Assembly (NCBI RefSeq): GCF_036248255.1 | Contig: NZ_CP109178.1 | Location: forward strand, 8,375,001 to 8,439,000 | DNA: 64,000 nt | Direction of reading: 5' to 3' | Source: Streptomyces sp. NBC_01717 | Lineage (GTDB): Bacteria > Actinomycetota > Actinomycetes > Streptomycetales > Streptomycetaceae | In this document: one piece after another, positions 42,660 to 51,437 of the stretch | Layout of the letters: each line of letters opens with the position of its first letter | Position numbering within the stretch: position 1 is the stretch's first letter | Position numbers and translations under genes: made by a program | The notes under the pieces: model-generated | Told to the model about the DNA's origin: nothing | The model's database searches: none | Seen by the model: only the letters and a program-made list of their open reading frames with translations

Positions 42660-44294
42660 GTGCCGGCCCTGCCCACCTTCCCGATCGACGACTTTCCGGT
42701 GATGTGGCTTCGCGACAACTGCCCGTGCGCAGACTGCCGCGATCCGCGCTCCGGACAGAAGCTCTTCCAGATCAGCGCGCTGCCCGCCGCGCTCCGGCTC
42801 GACGCGGTGACCGACACGGACGAGTCAGAGGGGCCTGCCGTCGAGGTGATATGGGCCCCCGACGGACACCGCTCGACCTACCCGGTGACCTGGCTGGAGG
42901 CCAACCGGCCCGGTGGGCCGGCGACCGGCGACCGGCGCACCGACGACCGAAAGGAACTGTGGAAGGCCGGTGACCTCACCCGACGGCTGCCGCAAGTGGG
43001 CTGGGACGAGTATCTGGGCGAGCCGGGTGTGCGGGCCCGCATGCTGGATTGCGTATTGCGGCTGGGTTTCATGCTGCTGAGCGGGGTACCGGAGCGCGAG
43101 GGACAGGTGCTCGACGTGGCGGAGACCTTCGGCTACGTCCGCGAGACCAACTACGGGAAGCTCTTCGACGTACGCGTCGAGCCCGACCCGAACAACCTCG
43201 CCTTCACATCGGCCCGCATCACGCCGCACACCGACAACCCGTACCGCGATCCCGTCCCGACGATCCAGTTGCTCCACTGCCTGGTCAACGACGCCGACGG
43301 TGGCGACTCGGGTCTCGTCGACGGCTTCGCCGCGGCCGCTCTGCTGCGGGAGGAGGATCCGGAGGCGTTCGACGTCCTCACCCGTACGCCCGTGCCGTTC
43401 GTCTTCCGCGACGCGGGAACCGAACTGCGAGCCGACCGTCCGCTCATCGGCACCGACCCCCTCGGCCGGGTGCGCGAGGTGCGGTTCAACAACCGTTCGA
43501 TCGGCGCGCTCCGGCTGCCCGCCGCCCAGGTGGAGGCGTTCTACGCGGCCTACCGCACGTTCGCGGAACTGCTGCTCCGCCCCGAGCTGCAACTGGACCT
43601 GCGGCTGTCGCCGGGCGACTGCCTGGTGTTCGACAACACCCGGCTGCTGCACGCCCGTACCGCCTTCGCCCAGGACGGAGCACGCCACCTCCAGGGCTGC
43701 TACGCCGATCTGGACGGTCTGGCGAGCACCTTGGCGGTGCTGCGGCGCGCGGACACCCTGGAGCCGCTGGCCCAGTTGTTCGCCGGACCGGGGTCGGCGG
43801 AGTATCTGGGCGAGTCGGTCTCCATGGCCGAGCACATGCTCCAGGCCGGTGCGAGGGCGGAGGCCGACGGCGCCCCGCCGCACCTGGTGGCCGGGGCGCT
43901 GCTGCACGACGTCGGGCACTTCGCGGGCGCCGTGACCGGCCACGAACTGATGTCCGGCACCGACAACCGGCACAGCCACTCGGGAGCCGACCTGCTGGCC
44001 CGCTGGTTCGGGCCCGAAGTCACTGAGCCGGTGCGCCTGCACGTGGCCGCCAAACGCTACCTGTGCGCTGTGGAACCCGGGTACCACAACCGGTTGTCGG
44101 AGGCGTCGCAGTACACGCTGCGCGTGCAGGGCGGCGTGATGTCCCCGGCACAGGCGGCGCAGTTCGCCGCCCTGCCGGGCGCGGCCGACGCGGTCGCCGT
44201 CCGCCGCTGGGACGAGGAGGCGAAGGATCCGGACGCACCCACCCCCCCGTTCGAGCACTTCCTTCCGTTGCTCACCGCACTGCTGCGGGGTTAG
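42660..44294 (+). CDS. TmpA-TmpB-like fusion: 2OG dioxygenase plus HD oxygenase (phosphonate C-P cleavage)
   Basis: 544 residues. Part 1 (about 1-365) is a gamma-butyrobetaine-hydroxylase-like Fe(II)/2-oxoglutarate dioxygenase. It has an N-terminal DUF971 zinc module (CPCADC, Cys21/23/26), His190 and Asp192 in PHTDNPY, and distal His331 in LLHAR. Part 2 (about 372-544) is a PhnZ/TmpB-type HD oxygenase with Tyr382 and Glu385 (YLGE, matching the gating Tyr-x-x-Glu of PhnZ), His416-Asp417 (LLHDVGH) and LHVAAKRYL. In characterised pairs the first enzyme hydroxylates the carbon next to phosphorus and the second cleaves C-P, releasing phosphate; TmpA/TmpB act on 2-(trimethylammonio)ethylphosphonate and yield glycine betaine. 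GTG 42660 follows GAGGAG. The frame extends upstream to 42276, but the operator lies in that part. Confidence 0.85.
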   Translation: MPALPTFPIDDFPVMWLRDNCPCADCRDPRSGQKLFQISALPAALRLDAVTDTDESEGPAVEVIWAPDGHRSTYPVTWLEANRPGGPATGDRRTDDRKELWKAGDLTRRLPQVGWDEYLGEPGVRARMLDCVLRLGFMLLSGVPEREGQVLDVAETFGYVRETNYGKLFDVRVEPDPNNLAFTSARITPHTDNPYRDPVPTIQLLHCLVNDADGGDSGLVDGFAAAALLREEDPEAFDVLTRTPVPFVFRDAGTELRADRPLIGTDPLGRVREVRFNNRSIGALRLPAAQVEAFYAAYRTFAELLLRPELQLDLRLSPGDCLVFDNTRLLHARTAFAQDGARHLQGCYADLDGLASTLAVLRRADTLEPLAQLFAGPGSAEYLGESVSMAEHMLQAGARAEADGAPPHLVAGALLHDVGHFAGAVTGHELMSGTDNRHSHSGADLLARWFGPEVTEPVRLHVAAKRYLCAVEPGYHNRLSEASQYTLRVQGGVMSPAQAAQFAALPGAADAVAVRRWDEEAKDPDAPTPPFEHFLPLLTALLRG

Positions 44295-44327
44295 GCCACA
44301 GGTCCCGGCCGCCGGTGCCGCGACGCG

Positions 44328-45134
44328 TCACGCAGCCGGCGGCCCGTCGGTGTCGACCGGTACCGTGCGGGGGCTGTGCCGCCGACCCAAGGTCGAGGTG
44401 GCCACGGAGTTGTGCACCGTGAAGGCGATGGTGCCGGGCAGGTAGCGGTCCTCGGACCACTCCACCGGCACTCCGGCCGGGTTGGTGGTGCGGCGCCTCT
44501 CGCGCAGCAGCACCTGCCCGACCGGGCAGTCCAGGAGTCGGGCGTCGTCCGCGTCGGCCCACGTGAGGTCGATGGTGTGGTCGGCGTCGGTGAAAAGCAC
44601 CCCTTGCATGACGAGGGCTTCGGTGTGCGAGACGGTGTCAGGCGGCAGTTCGGCGACCAGGGCGCCCACCCTGGCCGGGTAGATCGACCGTTCGACCATG
44701 ACCGGCTCTCCCGACAAGGTCCGCAGGCGCAGCACCAGATATACCTCCGCCCCTGCCTCCAGGCCCAGTTGCTCCGCATCGAGGGGCTCGGCCGGCCGTC
44801 GCACCACGCGATCGACCCGGCCGCCCGGCGTCTCGCCGGTGGAGCGGGCCCAGTTGGTGAAGCTGAGCAGCTCCGAGAAGCTCTGTGCCCGCGGGCCACC
44901 GAGCACCGTACGCCGCGTTCCGCGCCGCGAGGTGACCAGGCCGTCCGTGCGCAGCACGGCCAGCGCGTGCCGGACCGTACCCCGGGAGACGTTGTAGCGC
45001 TCGGCGAGTGTTCCCTCCGGCGGTAGCTTCGCACCGGCGGCGTACTCGCCCGCGATGATCGCCTCGCGTAGTTCGGCGGCAACCCTGCGGTAGCGAAGAT
45101 CTCTGTCCGGGGTGCCGTGCTCCTCCTGCACCAT
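44328..45134 (-). CDS. GntR-family regulator with UTRA domain (HutC/PhnF subfamily)
   Basis: 268 residues. Winged HTH at about 10-75 (EGTLAERYNVSRGTVRHAL, VTSRRGTRR) and a UTRA effector domain at about 95-250 (VYLVLRLRTLSGEPVMVERS, VEWSEDRYLPG). ATG 45134. It converges with the TmpA-TmpB gene (33 bp apart) and is 200 bp downstream of the phospholipase C gene. UTRA regulators of this group sense small phosphonates, phosphate esters or amino acids. I infer that it binds the two matching palindromes at 42624 and 49156. Confidence 0.88.
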   Translation of the reverse strand: MVQEEHGTPDRDLRYRRVAAELREAIIAGEYAAGAKLPPEGTLAERYNVSRGTVRHALAVLRTDGLVTSRRGTRRTVLGGPRAQSFSELLSFTNWARSTGETPGGRVDRVVRRPAEPLDAEQLGLEAGAEVYLVLRLRTLSGEPVMVERSIYPARVGALVAELPPDTVSHTEALVMQGVLFTDADHTIDLTWADADDARLLDCPVGQVLLRERRRTTNPAGVPVEWSEDRYLPGTIAFTVHNSVATSTLGRRHSPRTVPVDTDGPPAA

Positions 45135-45334
45135 GTCTCCTGGCCGCTGCTGTGTCGTGAGGCCTTCTGGCCGAACATCACCAGACCCTACCGGCCGCGC
45201 CACCCGGCCGAGCGGCCAGGTGGCGCGGCCGCTTCCCGATCCGCCGCGGCCCAGGGCCAGGGGCGTGTCGCGAAGAGTGTGGGCCGGGGACGGGACCGGG
45301 TCGGCACTGCGGCCGTCACCCGGTCCCACCCGCC

Positions 45335-47302
45335 TCACACGGTGTGGACGGTTCCCGCGTAACGCTGGGCGAAGCGGGTGCCGGTGCCCGCCGTGACGGT
45401 GACGTCGTACCGCCCGTCGTCAGTGGGCCACGTCATCCGGGAGTGGCCGCCCGCACGGACCCAGACGGTCTGCTCCTTGCCGGCGAAGTCGTTCGGCGTG
45501 ATCGTGAAGGCCACCTCGGTGCCGCCGTCGTTGCGCAGGTCCAGTTCGATCGAGGCATCCTTCGACCGCCCGGCGTGCCGCAGTGGCGCCCGGACCGACG
45601 GAACTGCCACGTCGTCCTGTCCCTCGCGGAGGACGGTGCCCGAGAAACGGCGGACGAAGCCGTCGGCACCGTGCACGGACAAGTCGTAGCGGCCGTCGGT
45701 CGCCGTGGCGTCCCACACGTAGGTACGGGACGAGCGCGATGGGACCGTGAACGGCGTGCCGACGAACGGTAGGGCGATGTTCGGCAGCACGGTGAAGTGG
45801 AAGCCGACGCTGCCCTCGTTGGTCATCGTGCAGGTGACCTTGCCGGTGGCCCGGTCGACCGACACATCGGCCCACGGCCGGTACGGCAACGCGCGGTGCG
45901 GTCGCTTTCCCTTCTCCTGCGCGGGCATGGTCTGTTCGGTGGGCACCTTGACCGCGGGCAGATTCTTGTTGGCGTCGGCCTTGGCCATGAGCGCGACCGT
46001 GTCCGGCAGGACGGGGATGGTGTAGTCGGGCCGGGTGAAGTCGAAGCAGGTGGTGAGGTCGCCGCAGACCGTGCGTCGCCACTCGGAGATGTTGGGCTCC
46101 TGCACACCGGTGACGCGTTCGAGGAAGCGCAGCACCGAGGTGTGGTCGAACACCTGGGAGTTGACCCAGCCGCCGCGCGACCACGGCGACACGGCCCACA
46201 GGGGTACCCGGCTGCCCAGGCCCAGTGCCTTGCCGCTCGCGAACTCGTCCTTCGTGCCCGGCTCGGGGAACGGCGGGATCACGTGGTCGAAGTACCCGTC
46301 GTTCTCGTCGTACATCAACAGGAAGACGGTGTGCTCCCACACATCCGGGTTGGCGAAGAGCGACTGCAGGGCCGTGTTCACCCAGTGGGCGCCGTAGTCG
46401 GGGCTGGCATCCGGGTGCTCGCAGAACAGGTAGGGCGCCACGAGCCAGGAGACCGTGGGCAGGGTGCCGTCCTTGCAGTGCTTGTCGAAGGCGGTCAGGT
46501 CGAACTTCGTCATCGCGTTGATGTGACGCGGGTCGTCCTTGGGGAAGGCGTGGAACTGCTTGAAGTACGACAGCGCGTTGTCGTCGTAGTCGCCGTTCCG
46601 GTCGTCGGTGCCGTCCGGATTGTGGTAGACGCGCCAGCTGACGCCGGCCTCCTCCAGCCGCTCGGCGTACGTCGTCCAGTCGGCCACCGGATTGCCCGTG
46701 ACCACCGAGTTGTCGGTGAATGGGCCGGTGCTGCCGTCGGTGCCGGGTCCGGCGGTGCCGGACCAGAGGTAGAGGCGGTTGGGGTCGGTGGGCCCGTTCA
46801 GCGAGCAGAAGTAGCCGTCGCAGACCGTGAAGGCATCGGCCAACGCGTACTGGTACGGGATGTCCTCGCGATTGAAGTAGCCCATGGTCCGCTCGCCCTT
46901 GGCCGCGACCCACTTGTCCATGGCGCCGCCGTCGACGGCGGCGTGGCCGGTTTCCCAGTCGTGCGGCAGACCGCCCGCGTTCTGCGCGTTGTACTTGGTG
47001 GTGTCCATCCGGAAGGGAAGCAGGTGGCCATCGGCGCGTCCGCGGTGCGGCTGACGGAAGACCGAGTCGCCGTTGGGGAAGGCGAGCGCCTGGCGGTCGT
47101 CGACGCCTCGCACGCCGTTCAGCGTGCCGAAGTAGTGGTCGAAGCTGCGGTTCTCCTGCATCAGGACGACGACGTGCTTGACGTCCTTGATGCTTCCGTG
47201 CCGGTTGTGGTTCTCGGAGGCTATGGCCGTGCCGGGGAGTCCGGCCGCGGCCGCTCCGGCTGCTGCGGTGCCGATGAAGGCGCGGCGGCTGATCTCAGTC
47301 AT
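45335..47302 (-). CDS. Phospholipase C, phosphocholine-specific type, Tat-exported
   Basis: 655 residues. Tat signal SRRAFIGTAAAGAAAAGLPG at the N-terminus. The phosphoesterase domain (about 40-430) carries the family motifs VVLMQENRSFDHYFGTL, NGPTDPNRLYLWSG, LMYDENDGYFDHV and, near its end, WSRGGWVNSQVFDHTSVLRF. Two C-terminal beta domains of the bacterial PLC type follow (about 460-560 and 575-655). It should release phosphocholine (or a related headgroup) and diacylglycerol from phospholipids outside the cell. ATG 47302, 31 bp after the EEP-type gene, so probably one operon. Confidence 0.9.
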   Translation of the reverse strand: MTEISRRAFIGTAAAGAAAAGLPGTAIASENHNRHGSIKDVKHVVVLMQENRSFDHYFGTLNGVRGVDDRQALAFPNGDSVFRQPHRGRADGHLLPFRMDTTKYNAQNAGGLPHDWETGHAAVDGGAMDKWVAAKGERTMGYFNREDIPYQYALADAFTVCDGYFCSLNGPTDPNRLYLWSGTAGPGTDGSTGPFTDNSVVTGNPVADWTTYAERLEEAGVSWRVYHNPDGTDDRNGDYDDNALSYFKQFHAFPKDDPRHINAMTKFDLTAFDKHCKDGTLPTVSWLVAPYLFCEHPDASPDYGAHWVNTALQSLFANPDVWEHTVFLLMYDENDGYFDHVIPPFPEPGTKDEFASGKALGLGSRVPLWAVSPWSRGGWVNSQVFDHTSVLRFLERVTGVQEPNISEWRRTVCGDLTTCFDFTRPDYTIPVLPDTVALMAKADANKNLPAVKVPTEQTMPAQEKGKRPHRALPYRPWADVSVDRATGKVTCTMTNEGSVGFHFTVLPNIALPFVGTPFTVPSRSSRTYVWDATATDGRYDLSVHGADGFVRRFSGTVLREGQDDVAVPSVRAPLRHAGRSKDASIELDLRNDGGTEVAFTITPNDFAGKEQTVWVRAGGHSRMTWPTDDGRYDVTVTAGTGTRFAQRYAGTVHTV

Positions 47303-47333
47303 GGGGAAAGGAAGTCCTTAGGATCGTTCGGGG

Positions 47334-49103
47334 TCAGCCGCGGGCGGACAGGGAGAAGGTCACGACGGCCGAAGCGTGGTCGGAGGGCCAGCCGTTGGGG
47401 GCGGTGTCCGACACCGGCGCGGGCCACCCGGTGAAGAGGGTGTGCGCCTCGACCACCTTCAGCGGTCCCGCGCACTGGACCTGGTCGATCCGGTCCTGTG
47501 GTTCCGCGCTGCCGTCGTCGCGCCGCGGGCGCACGGGGGACCAGGTGTTGCCGGGTGCCTTCGCCGGGTTGGAGTTGTGATCGCGGAAGGCGTCGGTCAG
47601 ACCGGCCTTCTCCAGGGCCTCCGTGACGGGCCAGCGGACGCGGCCCACCCCTCCGTGCGCGGGGGACGTCCGGCTCGTCCAGTCGAGGTGGGAAGGTGAG
47701 GCAAGGCCGGCCGCGAGCACGACGGGGACGTCGGAGGCGATGTCCTGCCGCATCGCGGCCACCAGTGCCTGCACTTGCCGGTAGCGGAGCGTCTCCTTCT
47801 CCGCCGCCTCGACCTGCGCGGCGCTGCGGCCGGCCAGTACGGCGTACGGCCCGTAGCCGGCCTCGTCCAGTTGGGCCGTCCACAGCCGTACCGTGCGCTT
47901 GCCGGGCAGTTGCACGGTCGCGGCGGCGGCGGGCACGGCTGCGGTGGGGGCGACGAGGTCGGCGAGAAGGTAGCGGCTGACGATGCCGAGGCCGTCGTCG
48001 GCCTGGTACGCGTGCCAGCCGAGAGCCCGGGCGAGGTCTCGGGCGCCGGTGCCGCCGCTCTCCTGGAGCGCGACGAGGTCGAAGCCCTGGGTGAGTACCA
48101 GCCGTACTTGCTTCTCCAGGAATCCGTCGATGTGCGAGCCGGCGTCCCAGAGGTTCAGCGTGGCGACCTTGATCCGCAGGCGGTCCTTGGAGGAGCGCAC
48201 CGGCACCTGGACGGTGATGGTGTCTCGGCCCGCCGCGCTGTCGGTGACGGATACCACCACGCGGCCAGGCGACTTGTACCGGAAGGACGGCGCCTTGCCG
48301 CTGATGGTGCCGTCAGCGGTCACCGAGAGCCACCTGTCCCCGGAGACGCGCTGGAACGAGGGGGTGCCCGCGGTGTTGCCCTCCGGCCGGATCCACAGGC
48401 CGCCCAGGCTCACCGAGAAGTCCGTGCCCGCTGTCTGCGGGGCGGTTGTGAGGGCGTCCACCACCGCATGCGGCCGCGGAATGACCGGGCGGGGGATGAA
48501 GGTGAACGGATCTGTCCGGGCCAGGATGTCGTACCCGTCCTTGGCGAGCAGATAAGCGGTGTAAGGGCCGCCGTTGAGGCCGGAGGTGTCGAGGGCGACG
48601 TCGCCGGAGGCAGCGGGCGTGTACTCCCAGACGAGGGAGCCGCCGTTGCCCGGCCGACGGTCACCGTCGTAGATGCCGACCCAGTTCTGCGGGTGGGGTG
48701 TGCCGGTCGCCCAGTGGAAGGTGGCCTGGTCACCCTCGTACAGGGTGGCCGGCGCCTTGAGCACGAGCGAGTCGACGAGCGGCTCGCCGGTGAAGGTGAA
48801 CGGATCCGTCTGGGCCAGGATCTCGTACCCGTCCTTGGCCAACAGGTAGGCGGTGTACGGTCCGTCGCTCAGGCCGGAGGTGTCGAGGGTCGTGTTCCCG
48901 GAGGCGCCGGGGACGTATGCCCACACGAGCGAGCCGACGCCGCTGGACGGCTTGCGGTCGCTTTTGTAGACGCCGATCCAGTTGGTCGGGTCGGCGGCGT
49001 CCGTCGACCAGTTGAAGGTCAGCTTGTCCCCCCGTCGCGGGGGTGTGGTGGAGCTGATCGCGATGGCGTTACCGGATGCGGCGACACCGGGTAGGGGTGA
49101 CAC
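47334..49103 (-). CDS. EEP-fold protein with two Ig-like repeats; catalytic GDFN motif lost
   Basis: 589 residues from GTG 49103 (GGAGAGGA eight bases upstream). Two near-identical ~65-residue modules (NWIGVYKSDR...TDPFTF and NWVGIYDGDR...TDPFTF) are followed by a putative Ig-like domain and an endonuclease/exonuclease/phosphatase domain (about 330-589; VATLNLWD, LVALQESGG, DRIDQVQ, WPSDHA). Where the family has GDFN, this protein has Ala465-Gly-Leu-Ala468 (47700-47714), so the catalytic Asp and Asn are absent. No signal peptide is visible from this start, or from the upstream ATGs at 49136 and 49208, although relatives are secreted. It may be a binding protein, a decayed gene, or exported by another route. 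Confidence 0.75.
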   Translation of the reverse strand: MSPLPGVAASGNAIAISSTTPPRRGDKLTFNWSTDAADPTNWIGVYKSDRKPSSGVGSLVWAYVPGASGNTTLDTSGLSDGPYTAYLLAKDGYEILAQTDPFTFTGEPLVDSLVLKAPATLYEGDQATFHWATGTPHPQNWVGIYDGDRRPGNGGSLVWEYTPAASGDVALDTSGLNGGPYTAYLLAKDGYDILARTDPFTFIPRPVIPRPHAVVDALTTAPQTAGTDFSVSLGGLWIRPEGNTAGTPSFQRVSGDRWLSVTADGTISGKAPSFRYKSPGRVVVSVTDSAAGRDTITVQVPVRSSKDRLRIKVATLNLWDAGSHIDGFLEKQVRLVLTQGFDLVALQESGGTGARDLARALGWHAYQADDGLGIVSRYLLADLVAPTAAVPAAAATVQLPGKRTVRLWTAQLDEAGYGPYAVLAGRSAAQVEAAEKETLRYRQVQALVAAMRQDIASDVPVVLAAGLASPSHLDWTSRTSPAHGGVGRVRWPVTEALEKAGLTDAFRDHNSNPAKAPGNTWSPVRPRRDDGSAEPQDRIDQVQCAGPLKVVEAHTLFTGWPAPVSDTAPNGWPSDHASAVVTFSLSARG

Positions 49104-49560
49104 GGTTCTGGGTCCTCTCCGCCCGAGTGCCGCCATGGCGGCACCCGGGTGAACCAAGTTGTCTAGATAACTTCGCTCCAGCAAGCCGTTCCACAGCGAC
49201 GAGTACATGAACGACCGGTTGCCTCAGCCCGGTGGACAGACAGACATCTCGCTCGCCACAGCAACGAGCAGGTCGAGCCGGTCACGGCGCCCGTCAGCAG
49301 CAGCGGGCTTCTGCCGTCCGTCGTGGGGCGCCTCCGGGTCCACCGCGTCCTCCCGCGCGAGCCTGTCGCTCTGCTCACGGGCACCGGGGTGGAGGTCCCG
49401 CCGTGCGGCGTCCCCGGGCTGAAGCGCCGGGCGCTTGTCACCGAGGGTTTCCCCGGGTGCCCTCGGCACGTGGTGTGCGCGCCCTCGCAGGGGTCTGGGA
49501 TGGGGTTGGCGGCGTGTGAAAGGACGCGCGCCGCCAGAACACAAGAACGTCAGGAGTGGT
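49104..49560. other. Divergent promoter region with the second operator
   Basis: About 460 bp between the EEP and phosphodiester-glycosidase starts. It contains the palindrome at 49156-49173 and, directly beside it on the minus strand, one GTTCACCCGGG, which resembles a single PHO-box unit; the second unit needed for PhoP is not seen. No gene recognised. Confidence 0.45.
49156..49173. promoter_or_regulatory. Candidate GntR operator upstream of the EEP-phospholipase operon
   Basis: AAGTTGTCTAGATAACTT, symmetric in 16 of 18 positions, 53 bp upstream of the EEP start. The core GTCTAGAT resembles the GT-TA-AC class sites of HutC-type GntR proteins, and the arms equal those of the site at 42624. 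Confidence 0.7.
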
Positions 49561-51210
49561 ATGTCCGACATCGCTGATAAGCCGCGTCGCAGTGCGAGCC
49601 GGGTCAAGCGGGCCACATGGCGAGGGGCCGCATTCGGGGCTGCCCTCACTTTGGCCGCTCTCGTCCCTCCGGCCGTTGCGAACGCGGGGGCCGCCGACTC
49701 AGGTCGGCCCGTCGCCTCCGGCTCCGGCGGAATCGCGTGGACGACAGCGGGTGTGGCGCCCGGCGTCCAGGTCCGCACCGGAGTTCTTCGGAACTCCGGC
49801 GCCGCCGCGGTATGGACGGTCACGGTGCAGGCGCCTGCTGTCAACCGCCTGACGGGCGCGGCCACATGGGCCCCGCTCGGCGACAGGGCCTGGGCCGATT
49901 CCACCGCCGGGCGCCTGCGCGAAGCCGGGTTCGAACCGCGCCTGGAACAGGTGTTGTGGGACGAGTACGCCGACGCCCCGCGTGGGACGATGGGTTGGCA
50001 GGTCAGGGTCGGCCGGTATGCCACCCAGGACCAGGCGGGCACCATGAACTCGGCCGTGTCGGCTGCCGGGTTCCGTACGTCCGTCGAATGGACCGGCTAC
50101 GACGGCCGGCAGGCGGCCGACGCGGAGAACATTCACGTCGCCGTTCTGGACCCGGCGCGTCTTCACGGGACGATCGCGGTCAGTGACGGCGGCAACGTGG
50201 CCGACCGAGAGAAGACTTCGGCGGTGGCCGCCCGCCTCGGCTCACTGATCGGCGTCAACGGCGGCTTCTTCATCACGTCGGACTCCGACGGCGTCCAGGG
50301 TACGGTGGCCGGCCTGTCCGCCGTGCACGGCAGGCTCGAGTCGATGGCGGTCGGTTCCCGTGCCGCGCTGATCCTGGGCGACGGGGGTCGGCGGCCGCGG
50401 ATCGCCGACCTGTCCACCACTGTCACCGTACGGGCAGGAGCGGCAACGTACGGGGTGCAGGGAATCAACCGGGTGCCGGGCAAGGTCCGCAACTGCGGCC
50501 GACCCGGTGCTGCCCCCACCGACCAGCCCCGCCACGACACCACGTGCACCCTGGCGGACGACCTCGTGAAGTTCACCCCCGCGTTCCGCGCTCCGCTCCC
50601 CACGGGTCCGGGAGTCCAGACGGTCCTGGACAAGCACGGCATCGTGGTCTCCACAGGTGGCCGCGGTGGTGTCGCGCCGGAGCACGGCTCGGTCCTGCAG
50701 GGCACCGGGGCAGCCGGGAACTGGCTCACAGATCATGCGCGCGTGGGCAAGCGGCTGTCGCTGCGGGAGGTCGTCCGGGACTCCTCGGGGCGGCAGGTCA
50801 GGCTCGGTCCCGATGACAGCATCGTCAGTGCGGCTCCCACCCTCGTCGAGGACGGCCGCGTCCACATCGATGCCGCCACCGAAGGCACGCTCGACCCGCA
50901 GGACCTGTCGTTCGGATTCGCCTGGTCCAACGTTCGCCAGCCCCGTACCCTGGCCGGCATCGACGGGCGGGGACGGCTGCTGCTGGTCACGGTGGACGGG
51001 CGGCAGCCGGGAGTGAGCGAGGGCTTCACGCTGGGCGAGGCCGCGCGCTTCATGCGGTCGCTGGGCGCGGTGCAGGCTCTCAACCTCGACGGAGGCGGGT
51101 CCTCCGCGATGGCGGTGAAGGGCTCCCTCGTCAACGTCACCTCGGACGTCACGGGTGAACGCGCCGTCGGCGACACGATTCAGGTCCTGCCAGGGCGCCG
51201 TACCTCCTGA
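49561..51210 (+). CDS. Secreted SPOR-phosphodiester glycosidase (NAGPA domain)
   Basis: 549 residues. Signal peptide about 15-42 (AAFGAALTLAALVPPAVANA). A SPOR-like peptidoglycan-binding repeat lies at about 95-185 (WQVRVGRYATQDQAG, GTMNSAVSAAGFRTSV). The NAGPA/phosphodiester glycosidase domain spans about 190-545 (IGVNGGFF; ALNLDGGGSSAM; VGDTIQV). The family removes a sugar from a phosphodiester, as in mannose-6-phosphate uncovering enzyme and exopolysaccharide proteins. ATG 49561 has AGGAG upstream. Divergent from the EEP/phospholipase operon, so possibly under the same control. Confidence 0.87.
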   Translation: MSDIADKPRRSASRVKRATWRGAAFGAALTLAALVPPAVANAGAADSGRPVASGSGGIAWTTAGVAPGVQVRTGVLRNSGAAAVWTVTVQAPAVNRLTGAATWAPLGDRAWADSTAGRLREAGFEPRLEQVLWDEYADAPRGTMGWQVRVGRYATQDQAGTMNSAVSAAGFRTSVEWTGYDGRQAADAENIHVAVLDPARLHGTIAVSDGGNVADREKTSAVAARLGSLIGVNGGFFITSDSDGVQGTVAGLSAVHGRLESMAVGSRAALILGDGGRRPRIADLSTTVTVRAGAATYGVQGINRVPGKVRNCGRPGAAPTDQPRHDTTCTLADDLVKFTPAFRAPLPTGPGVQTVLDKHGIVVSTGGRGGVAPEHGSVLQGTGAAGNWLTDHARVGKRLSLREVVRDSSGRQVRLGPDDSIVSAAPTLVEDGRVHIDAATEGTLDPQDLSFGFAWSNVRQPRTLAGIDGRGRLLLVTVDGRQPGVSEGFTLGEAARFMRSLGAVQALNLDGGGSSAMAVKGSLVNVTSDVTGERAVGDTIQVLPGRRTS

Positions 51211-51437
51211 CGCCGGCGGATCATCGGAGGCGGCGACCCGCCCGGCAGCCGTGCCGGAGCGTGTCTCCTGGGCCGCCGCCCCCGGGCCCGGGCTCCGGTC
51301 AGGCCGCCTCCATGCCTGCGGCCCCGCAACGGGGTGATGCCTCGCGCCCCCGTACGGACCGTCTGCGATCGCGCCCACCGGATTCGTTCGCGAGGCTGGG
51401 CTGAGCCGAGTCCGTCCGTACGTCCCCAGGAGCAGGC

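Noticed and set aside
49147..49157. PHO box next to the second palindrome
   Set aside because: Only one GTTCACC-type unit is seen; PhoP sites need at least two 11-bp direct repeats.
49920..49945. GGTTCGAACC, reminiscent of a tRNA T-arm
   Set aside because: It lies inside the phosphodiester glycosidase coding sequence and no acceptor or anticodon stems surround it.
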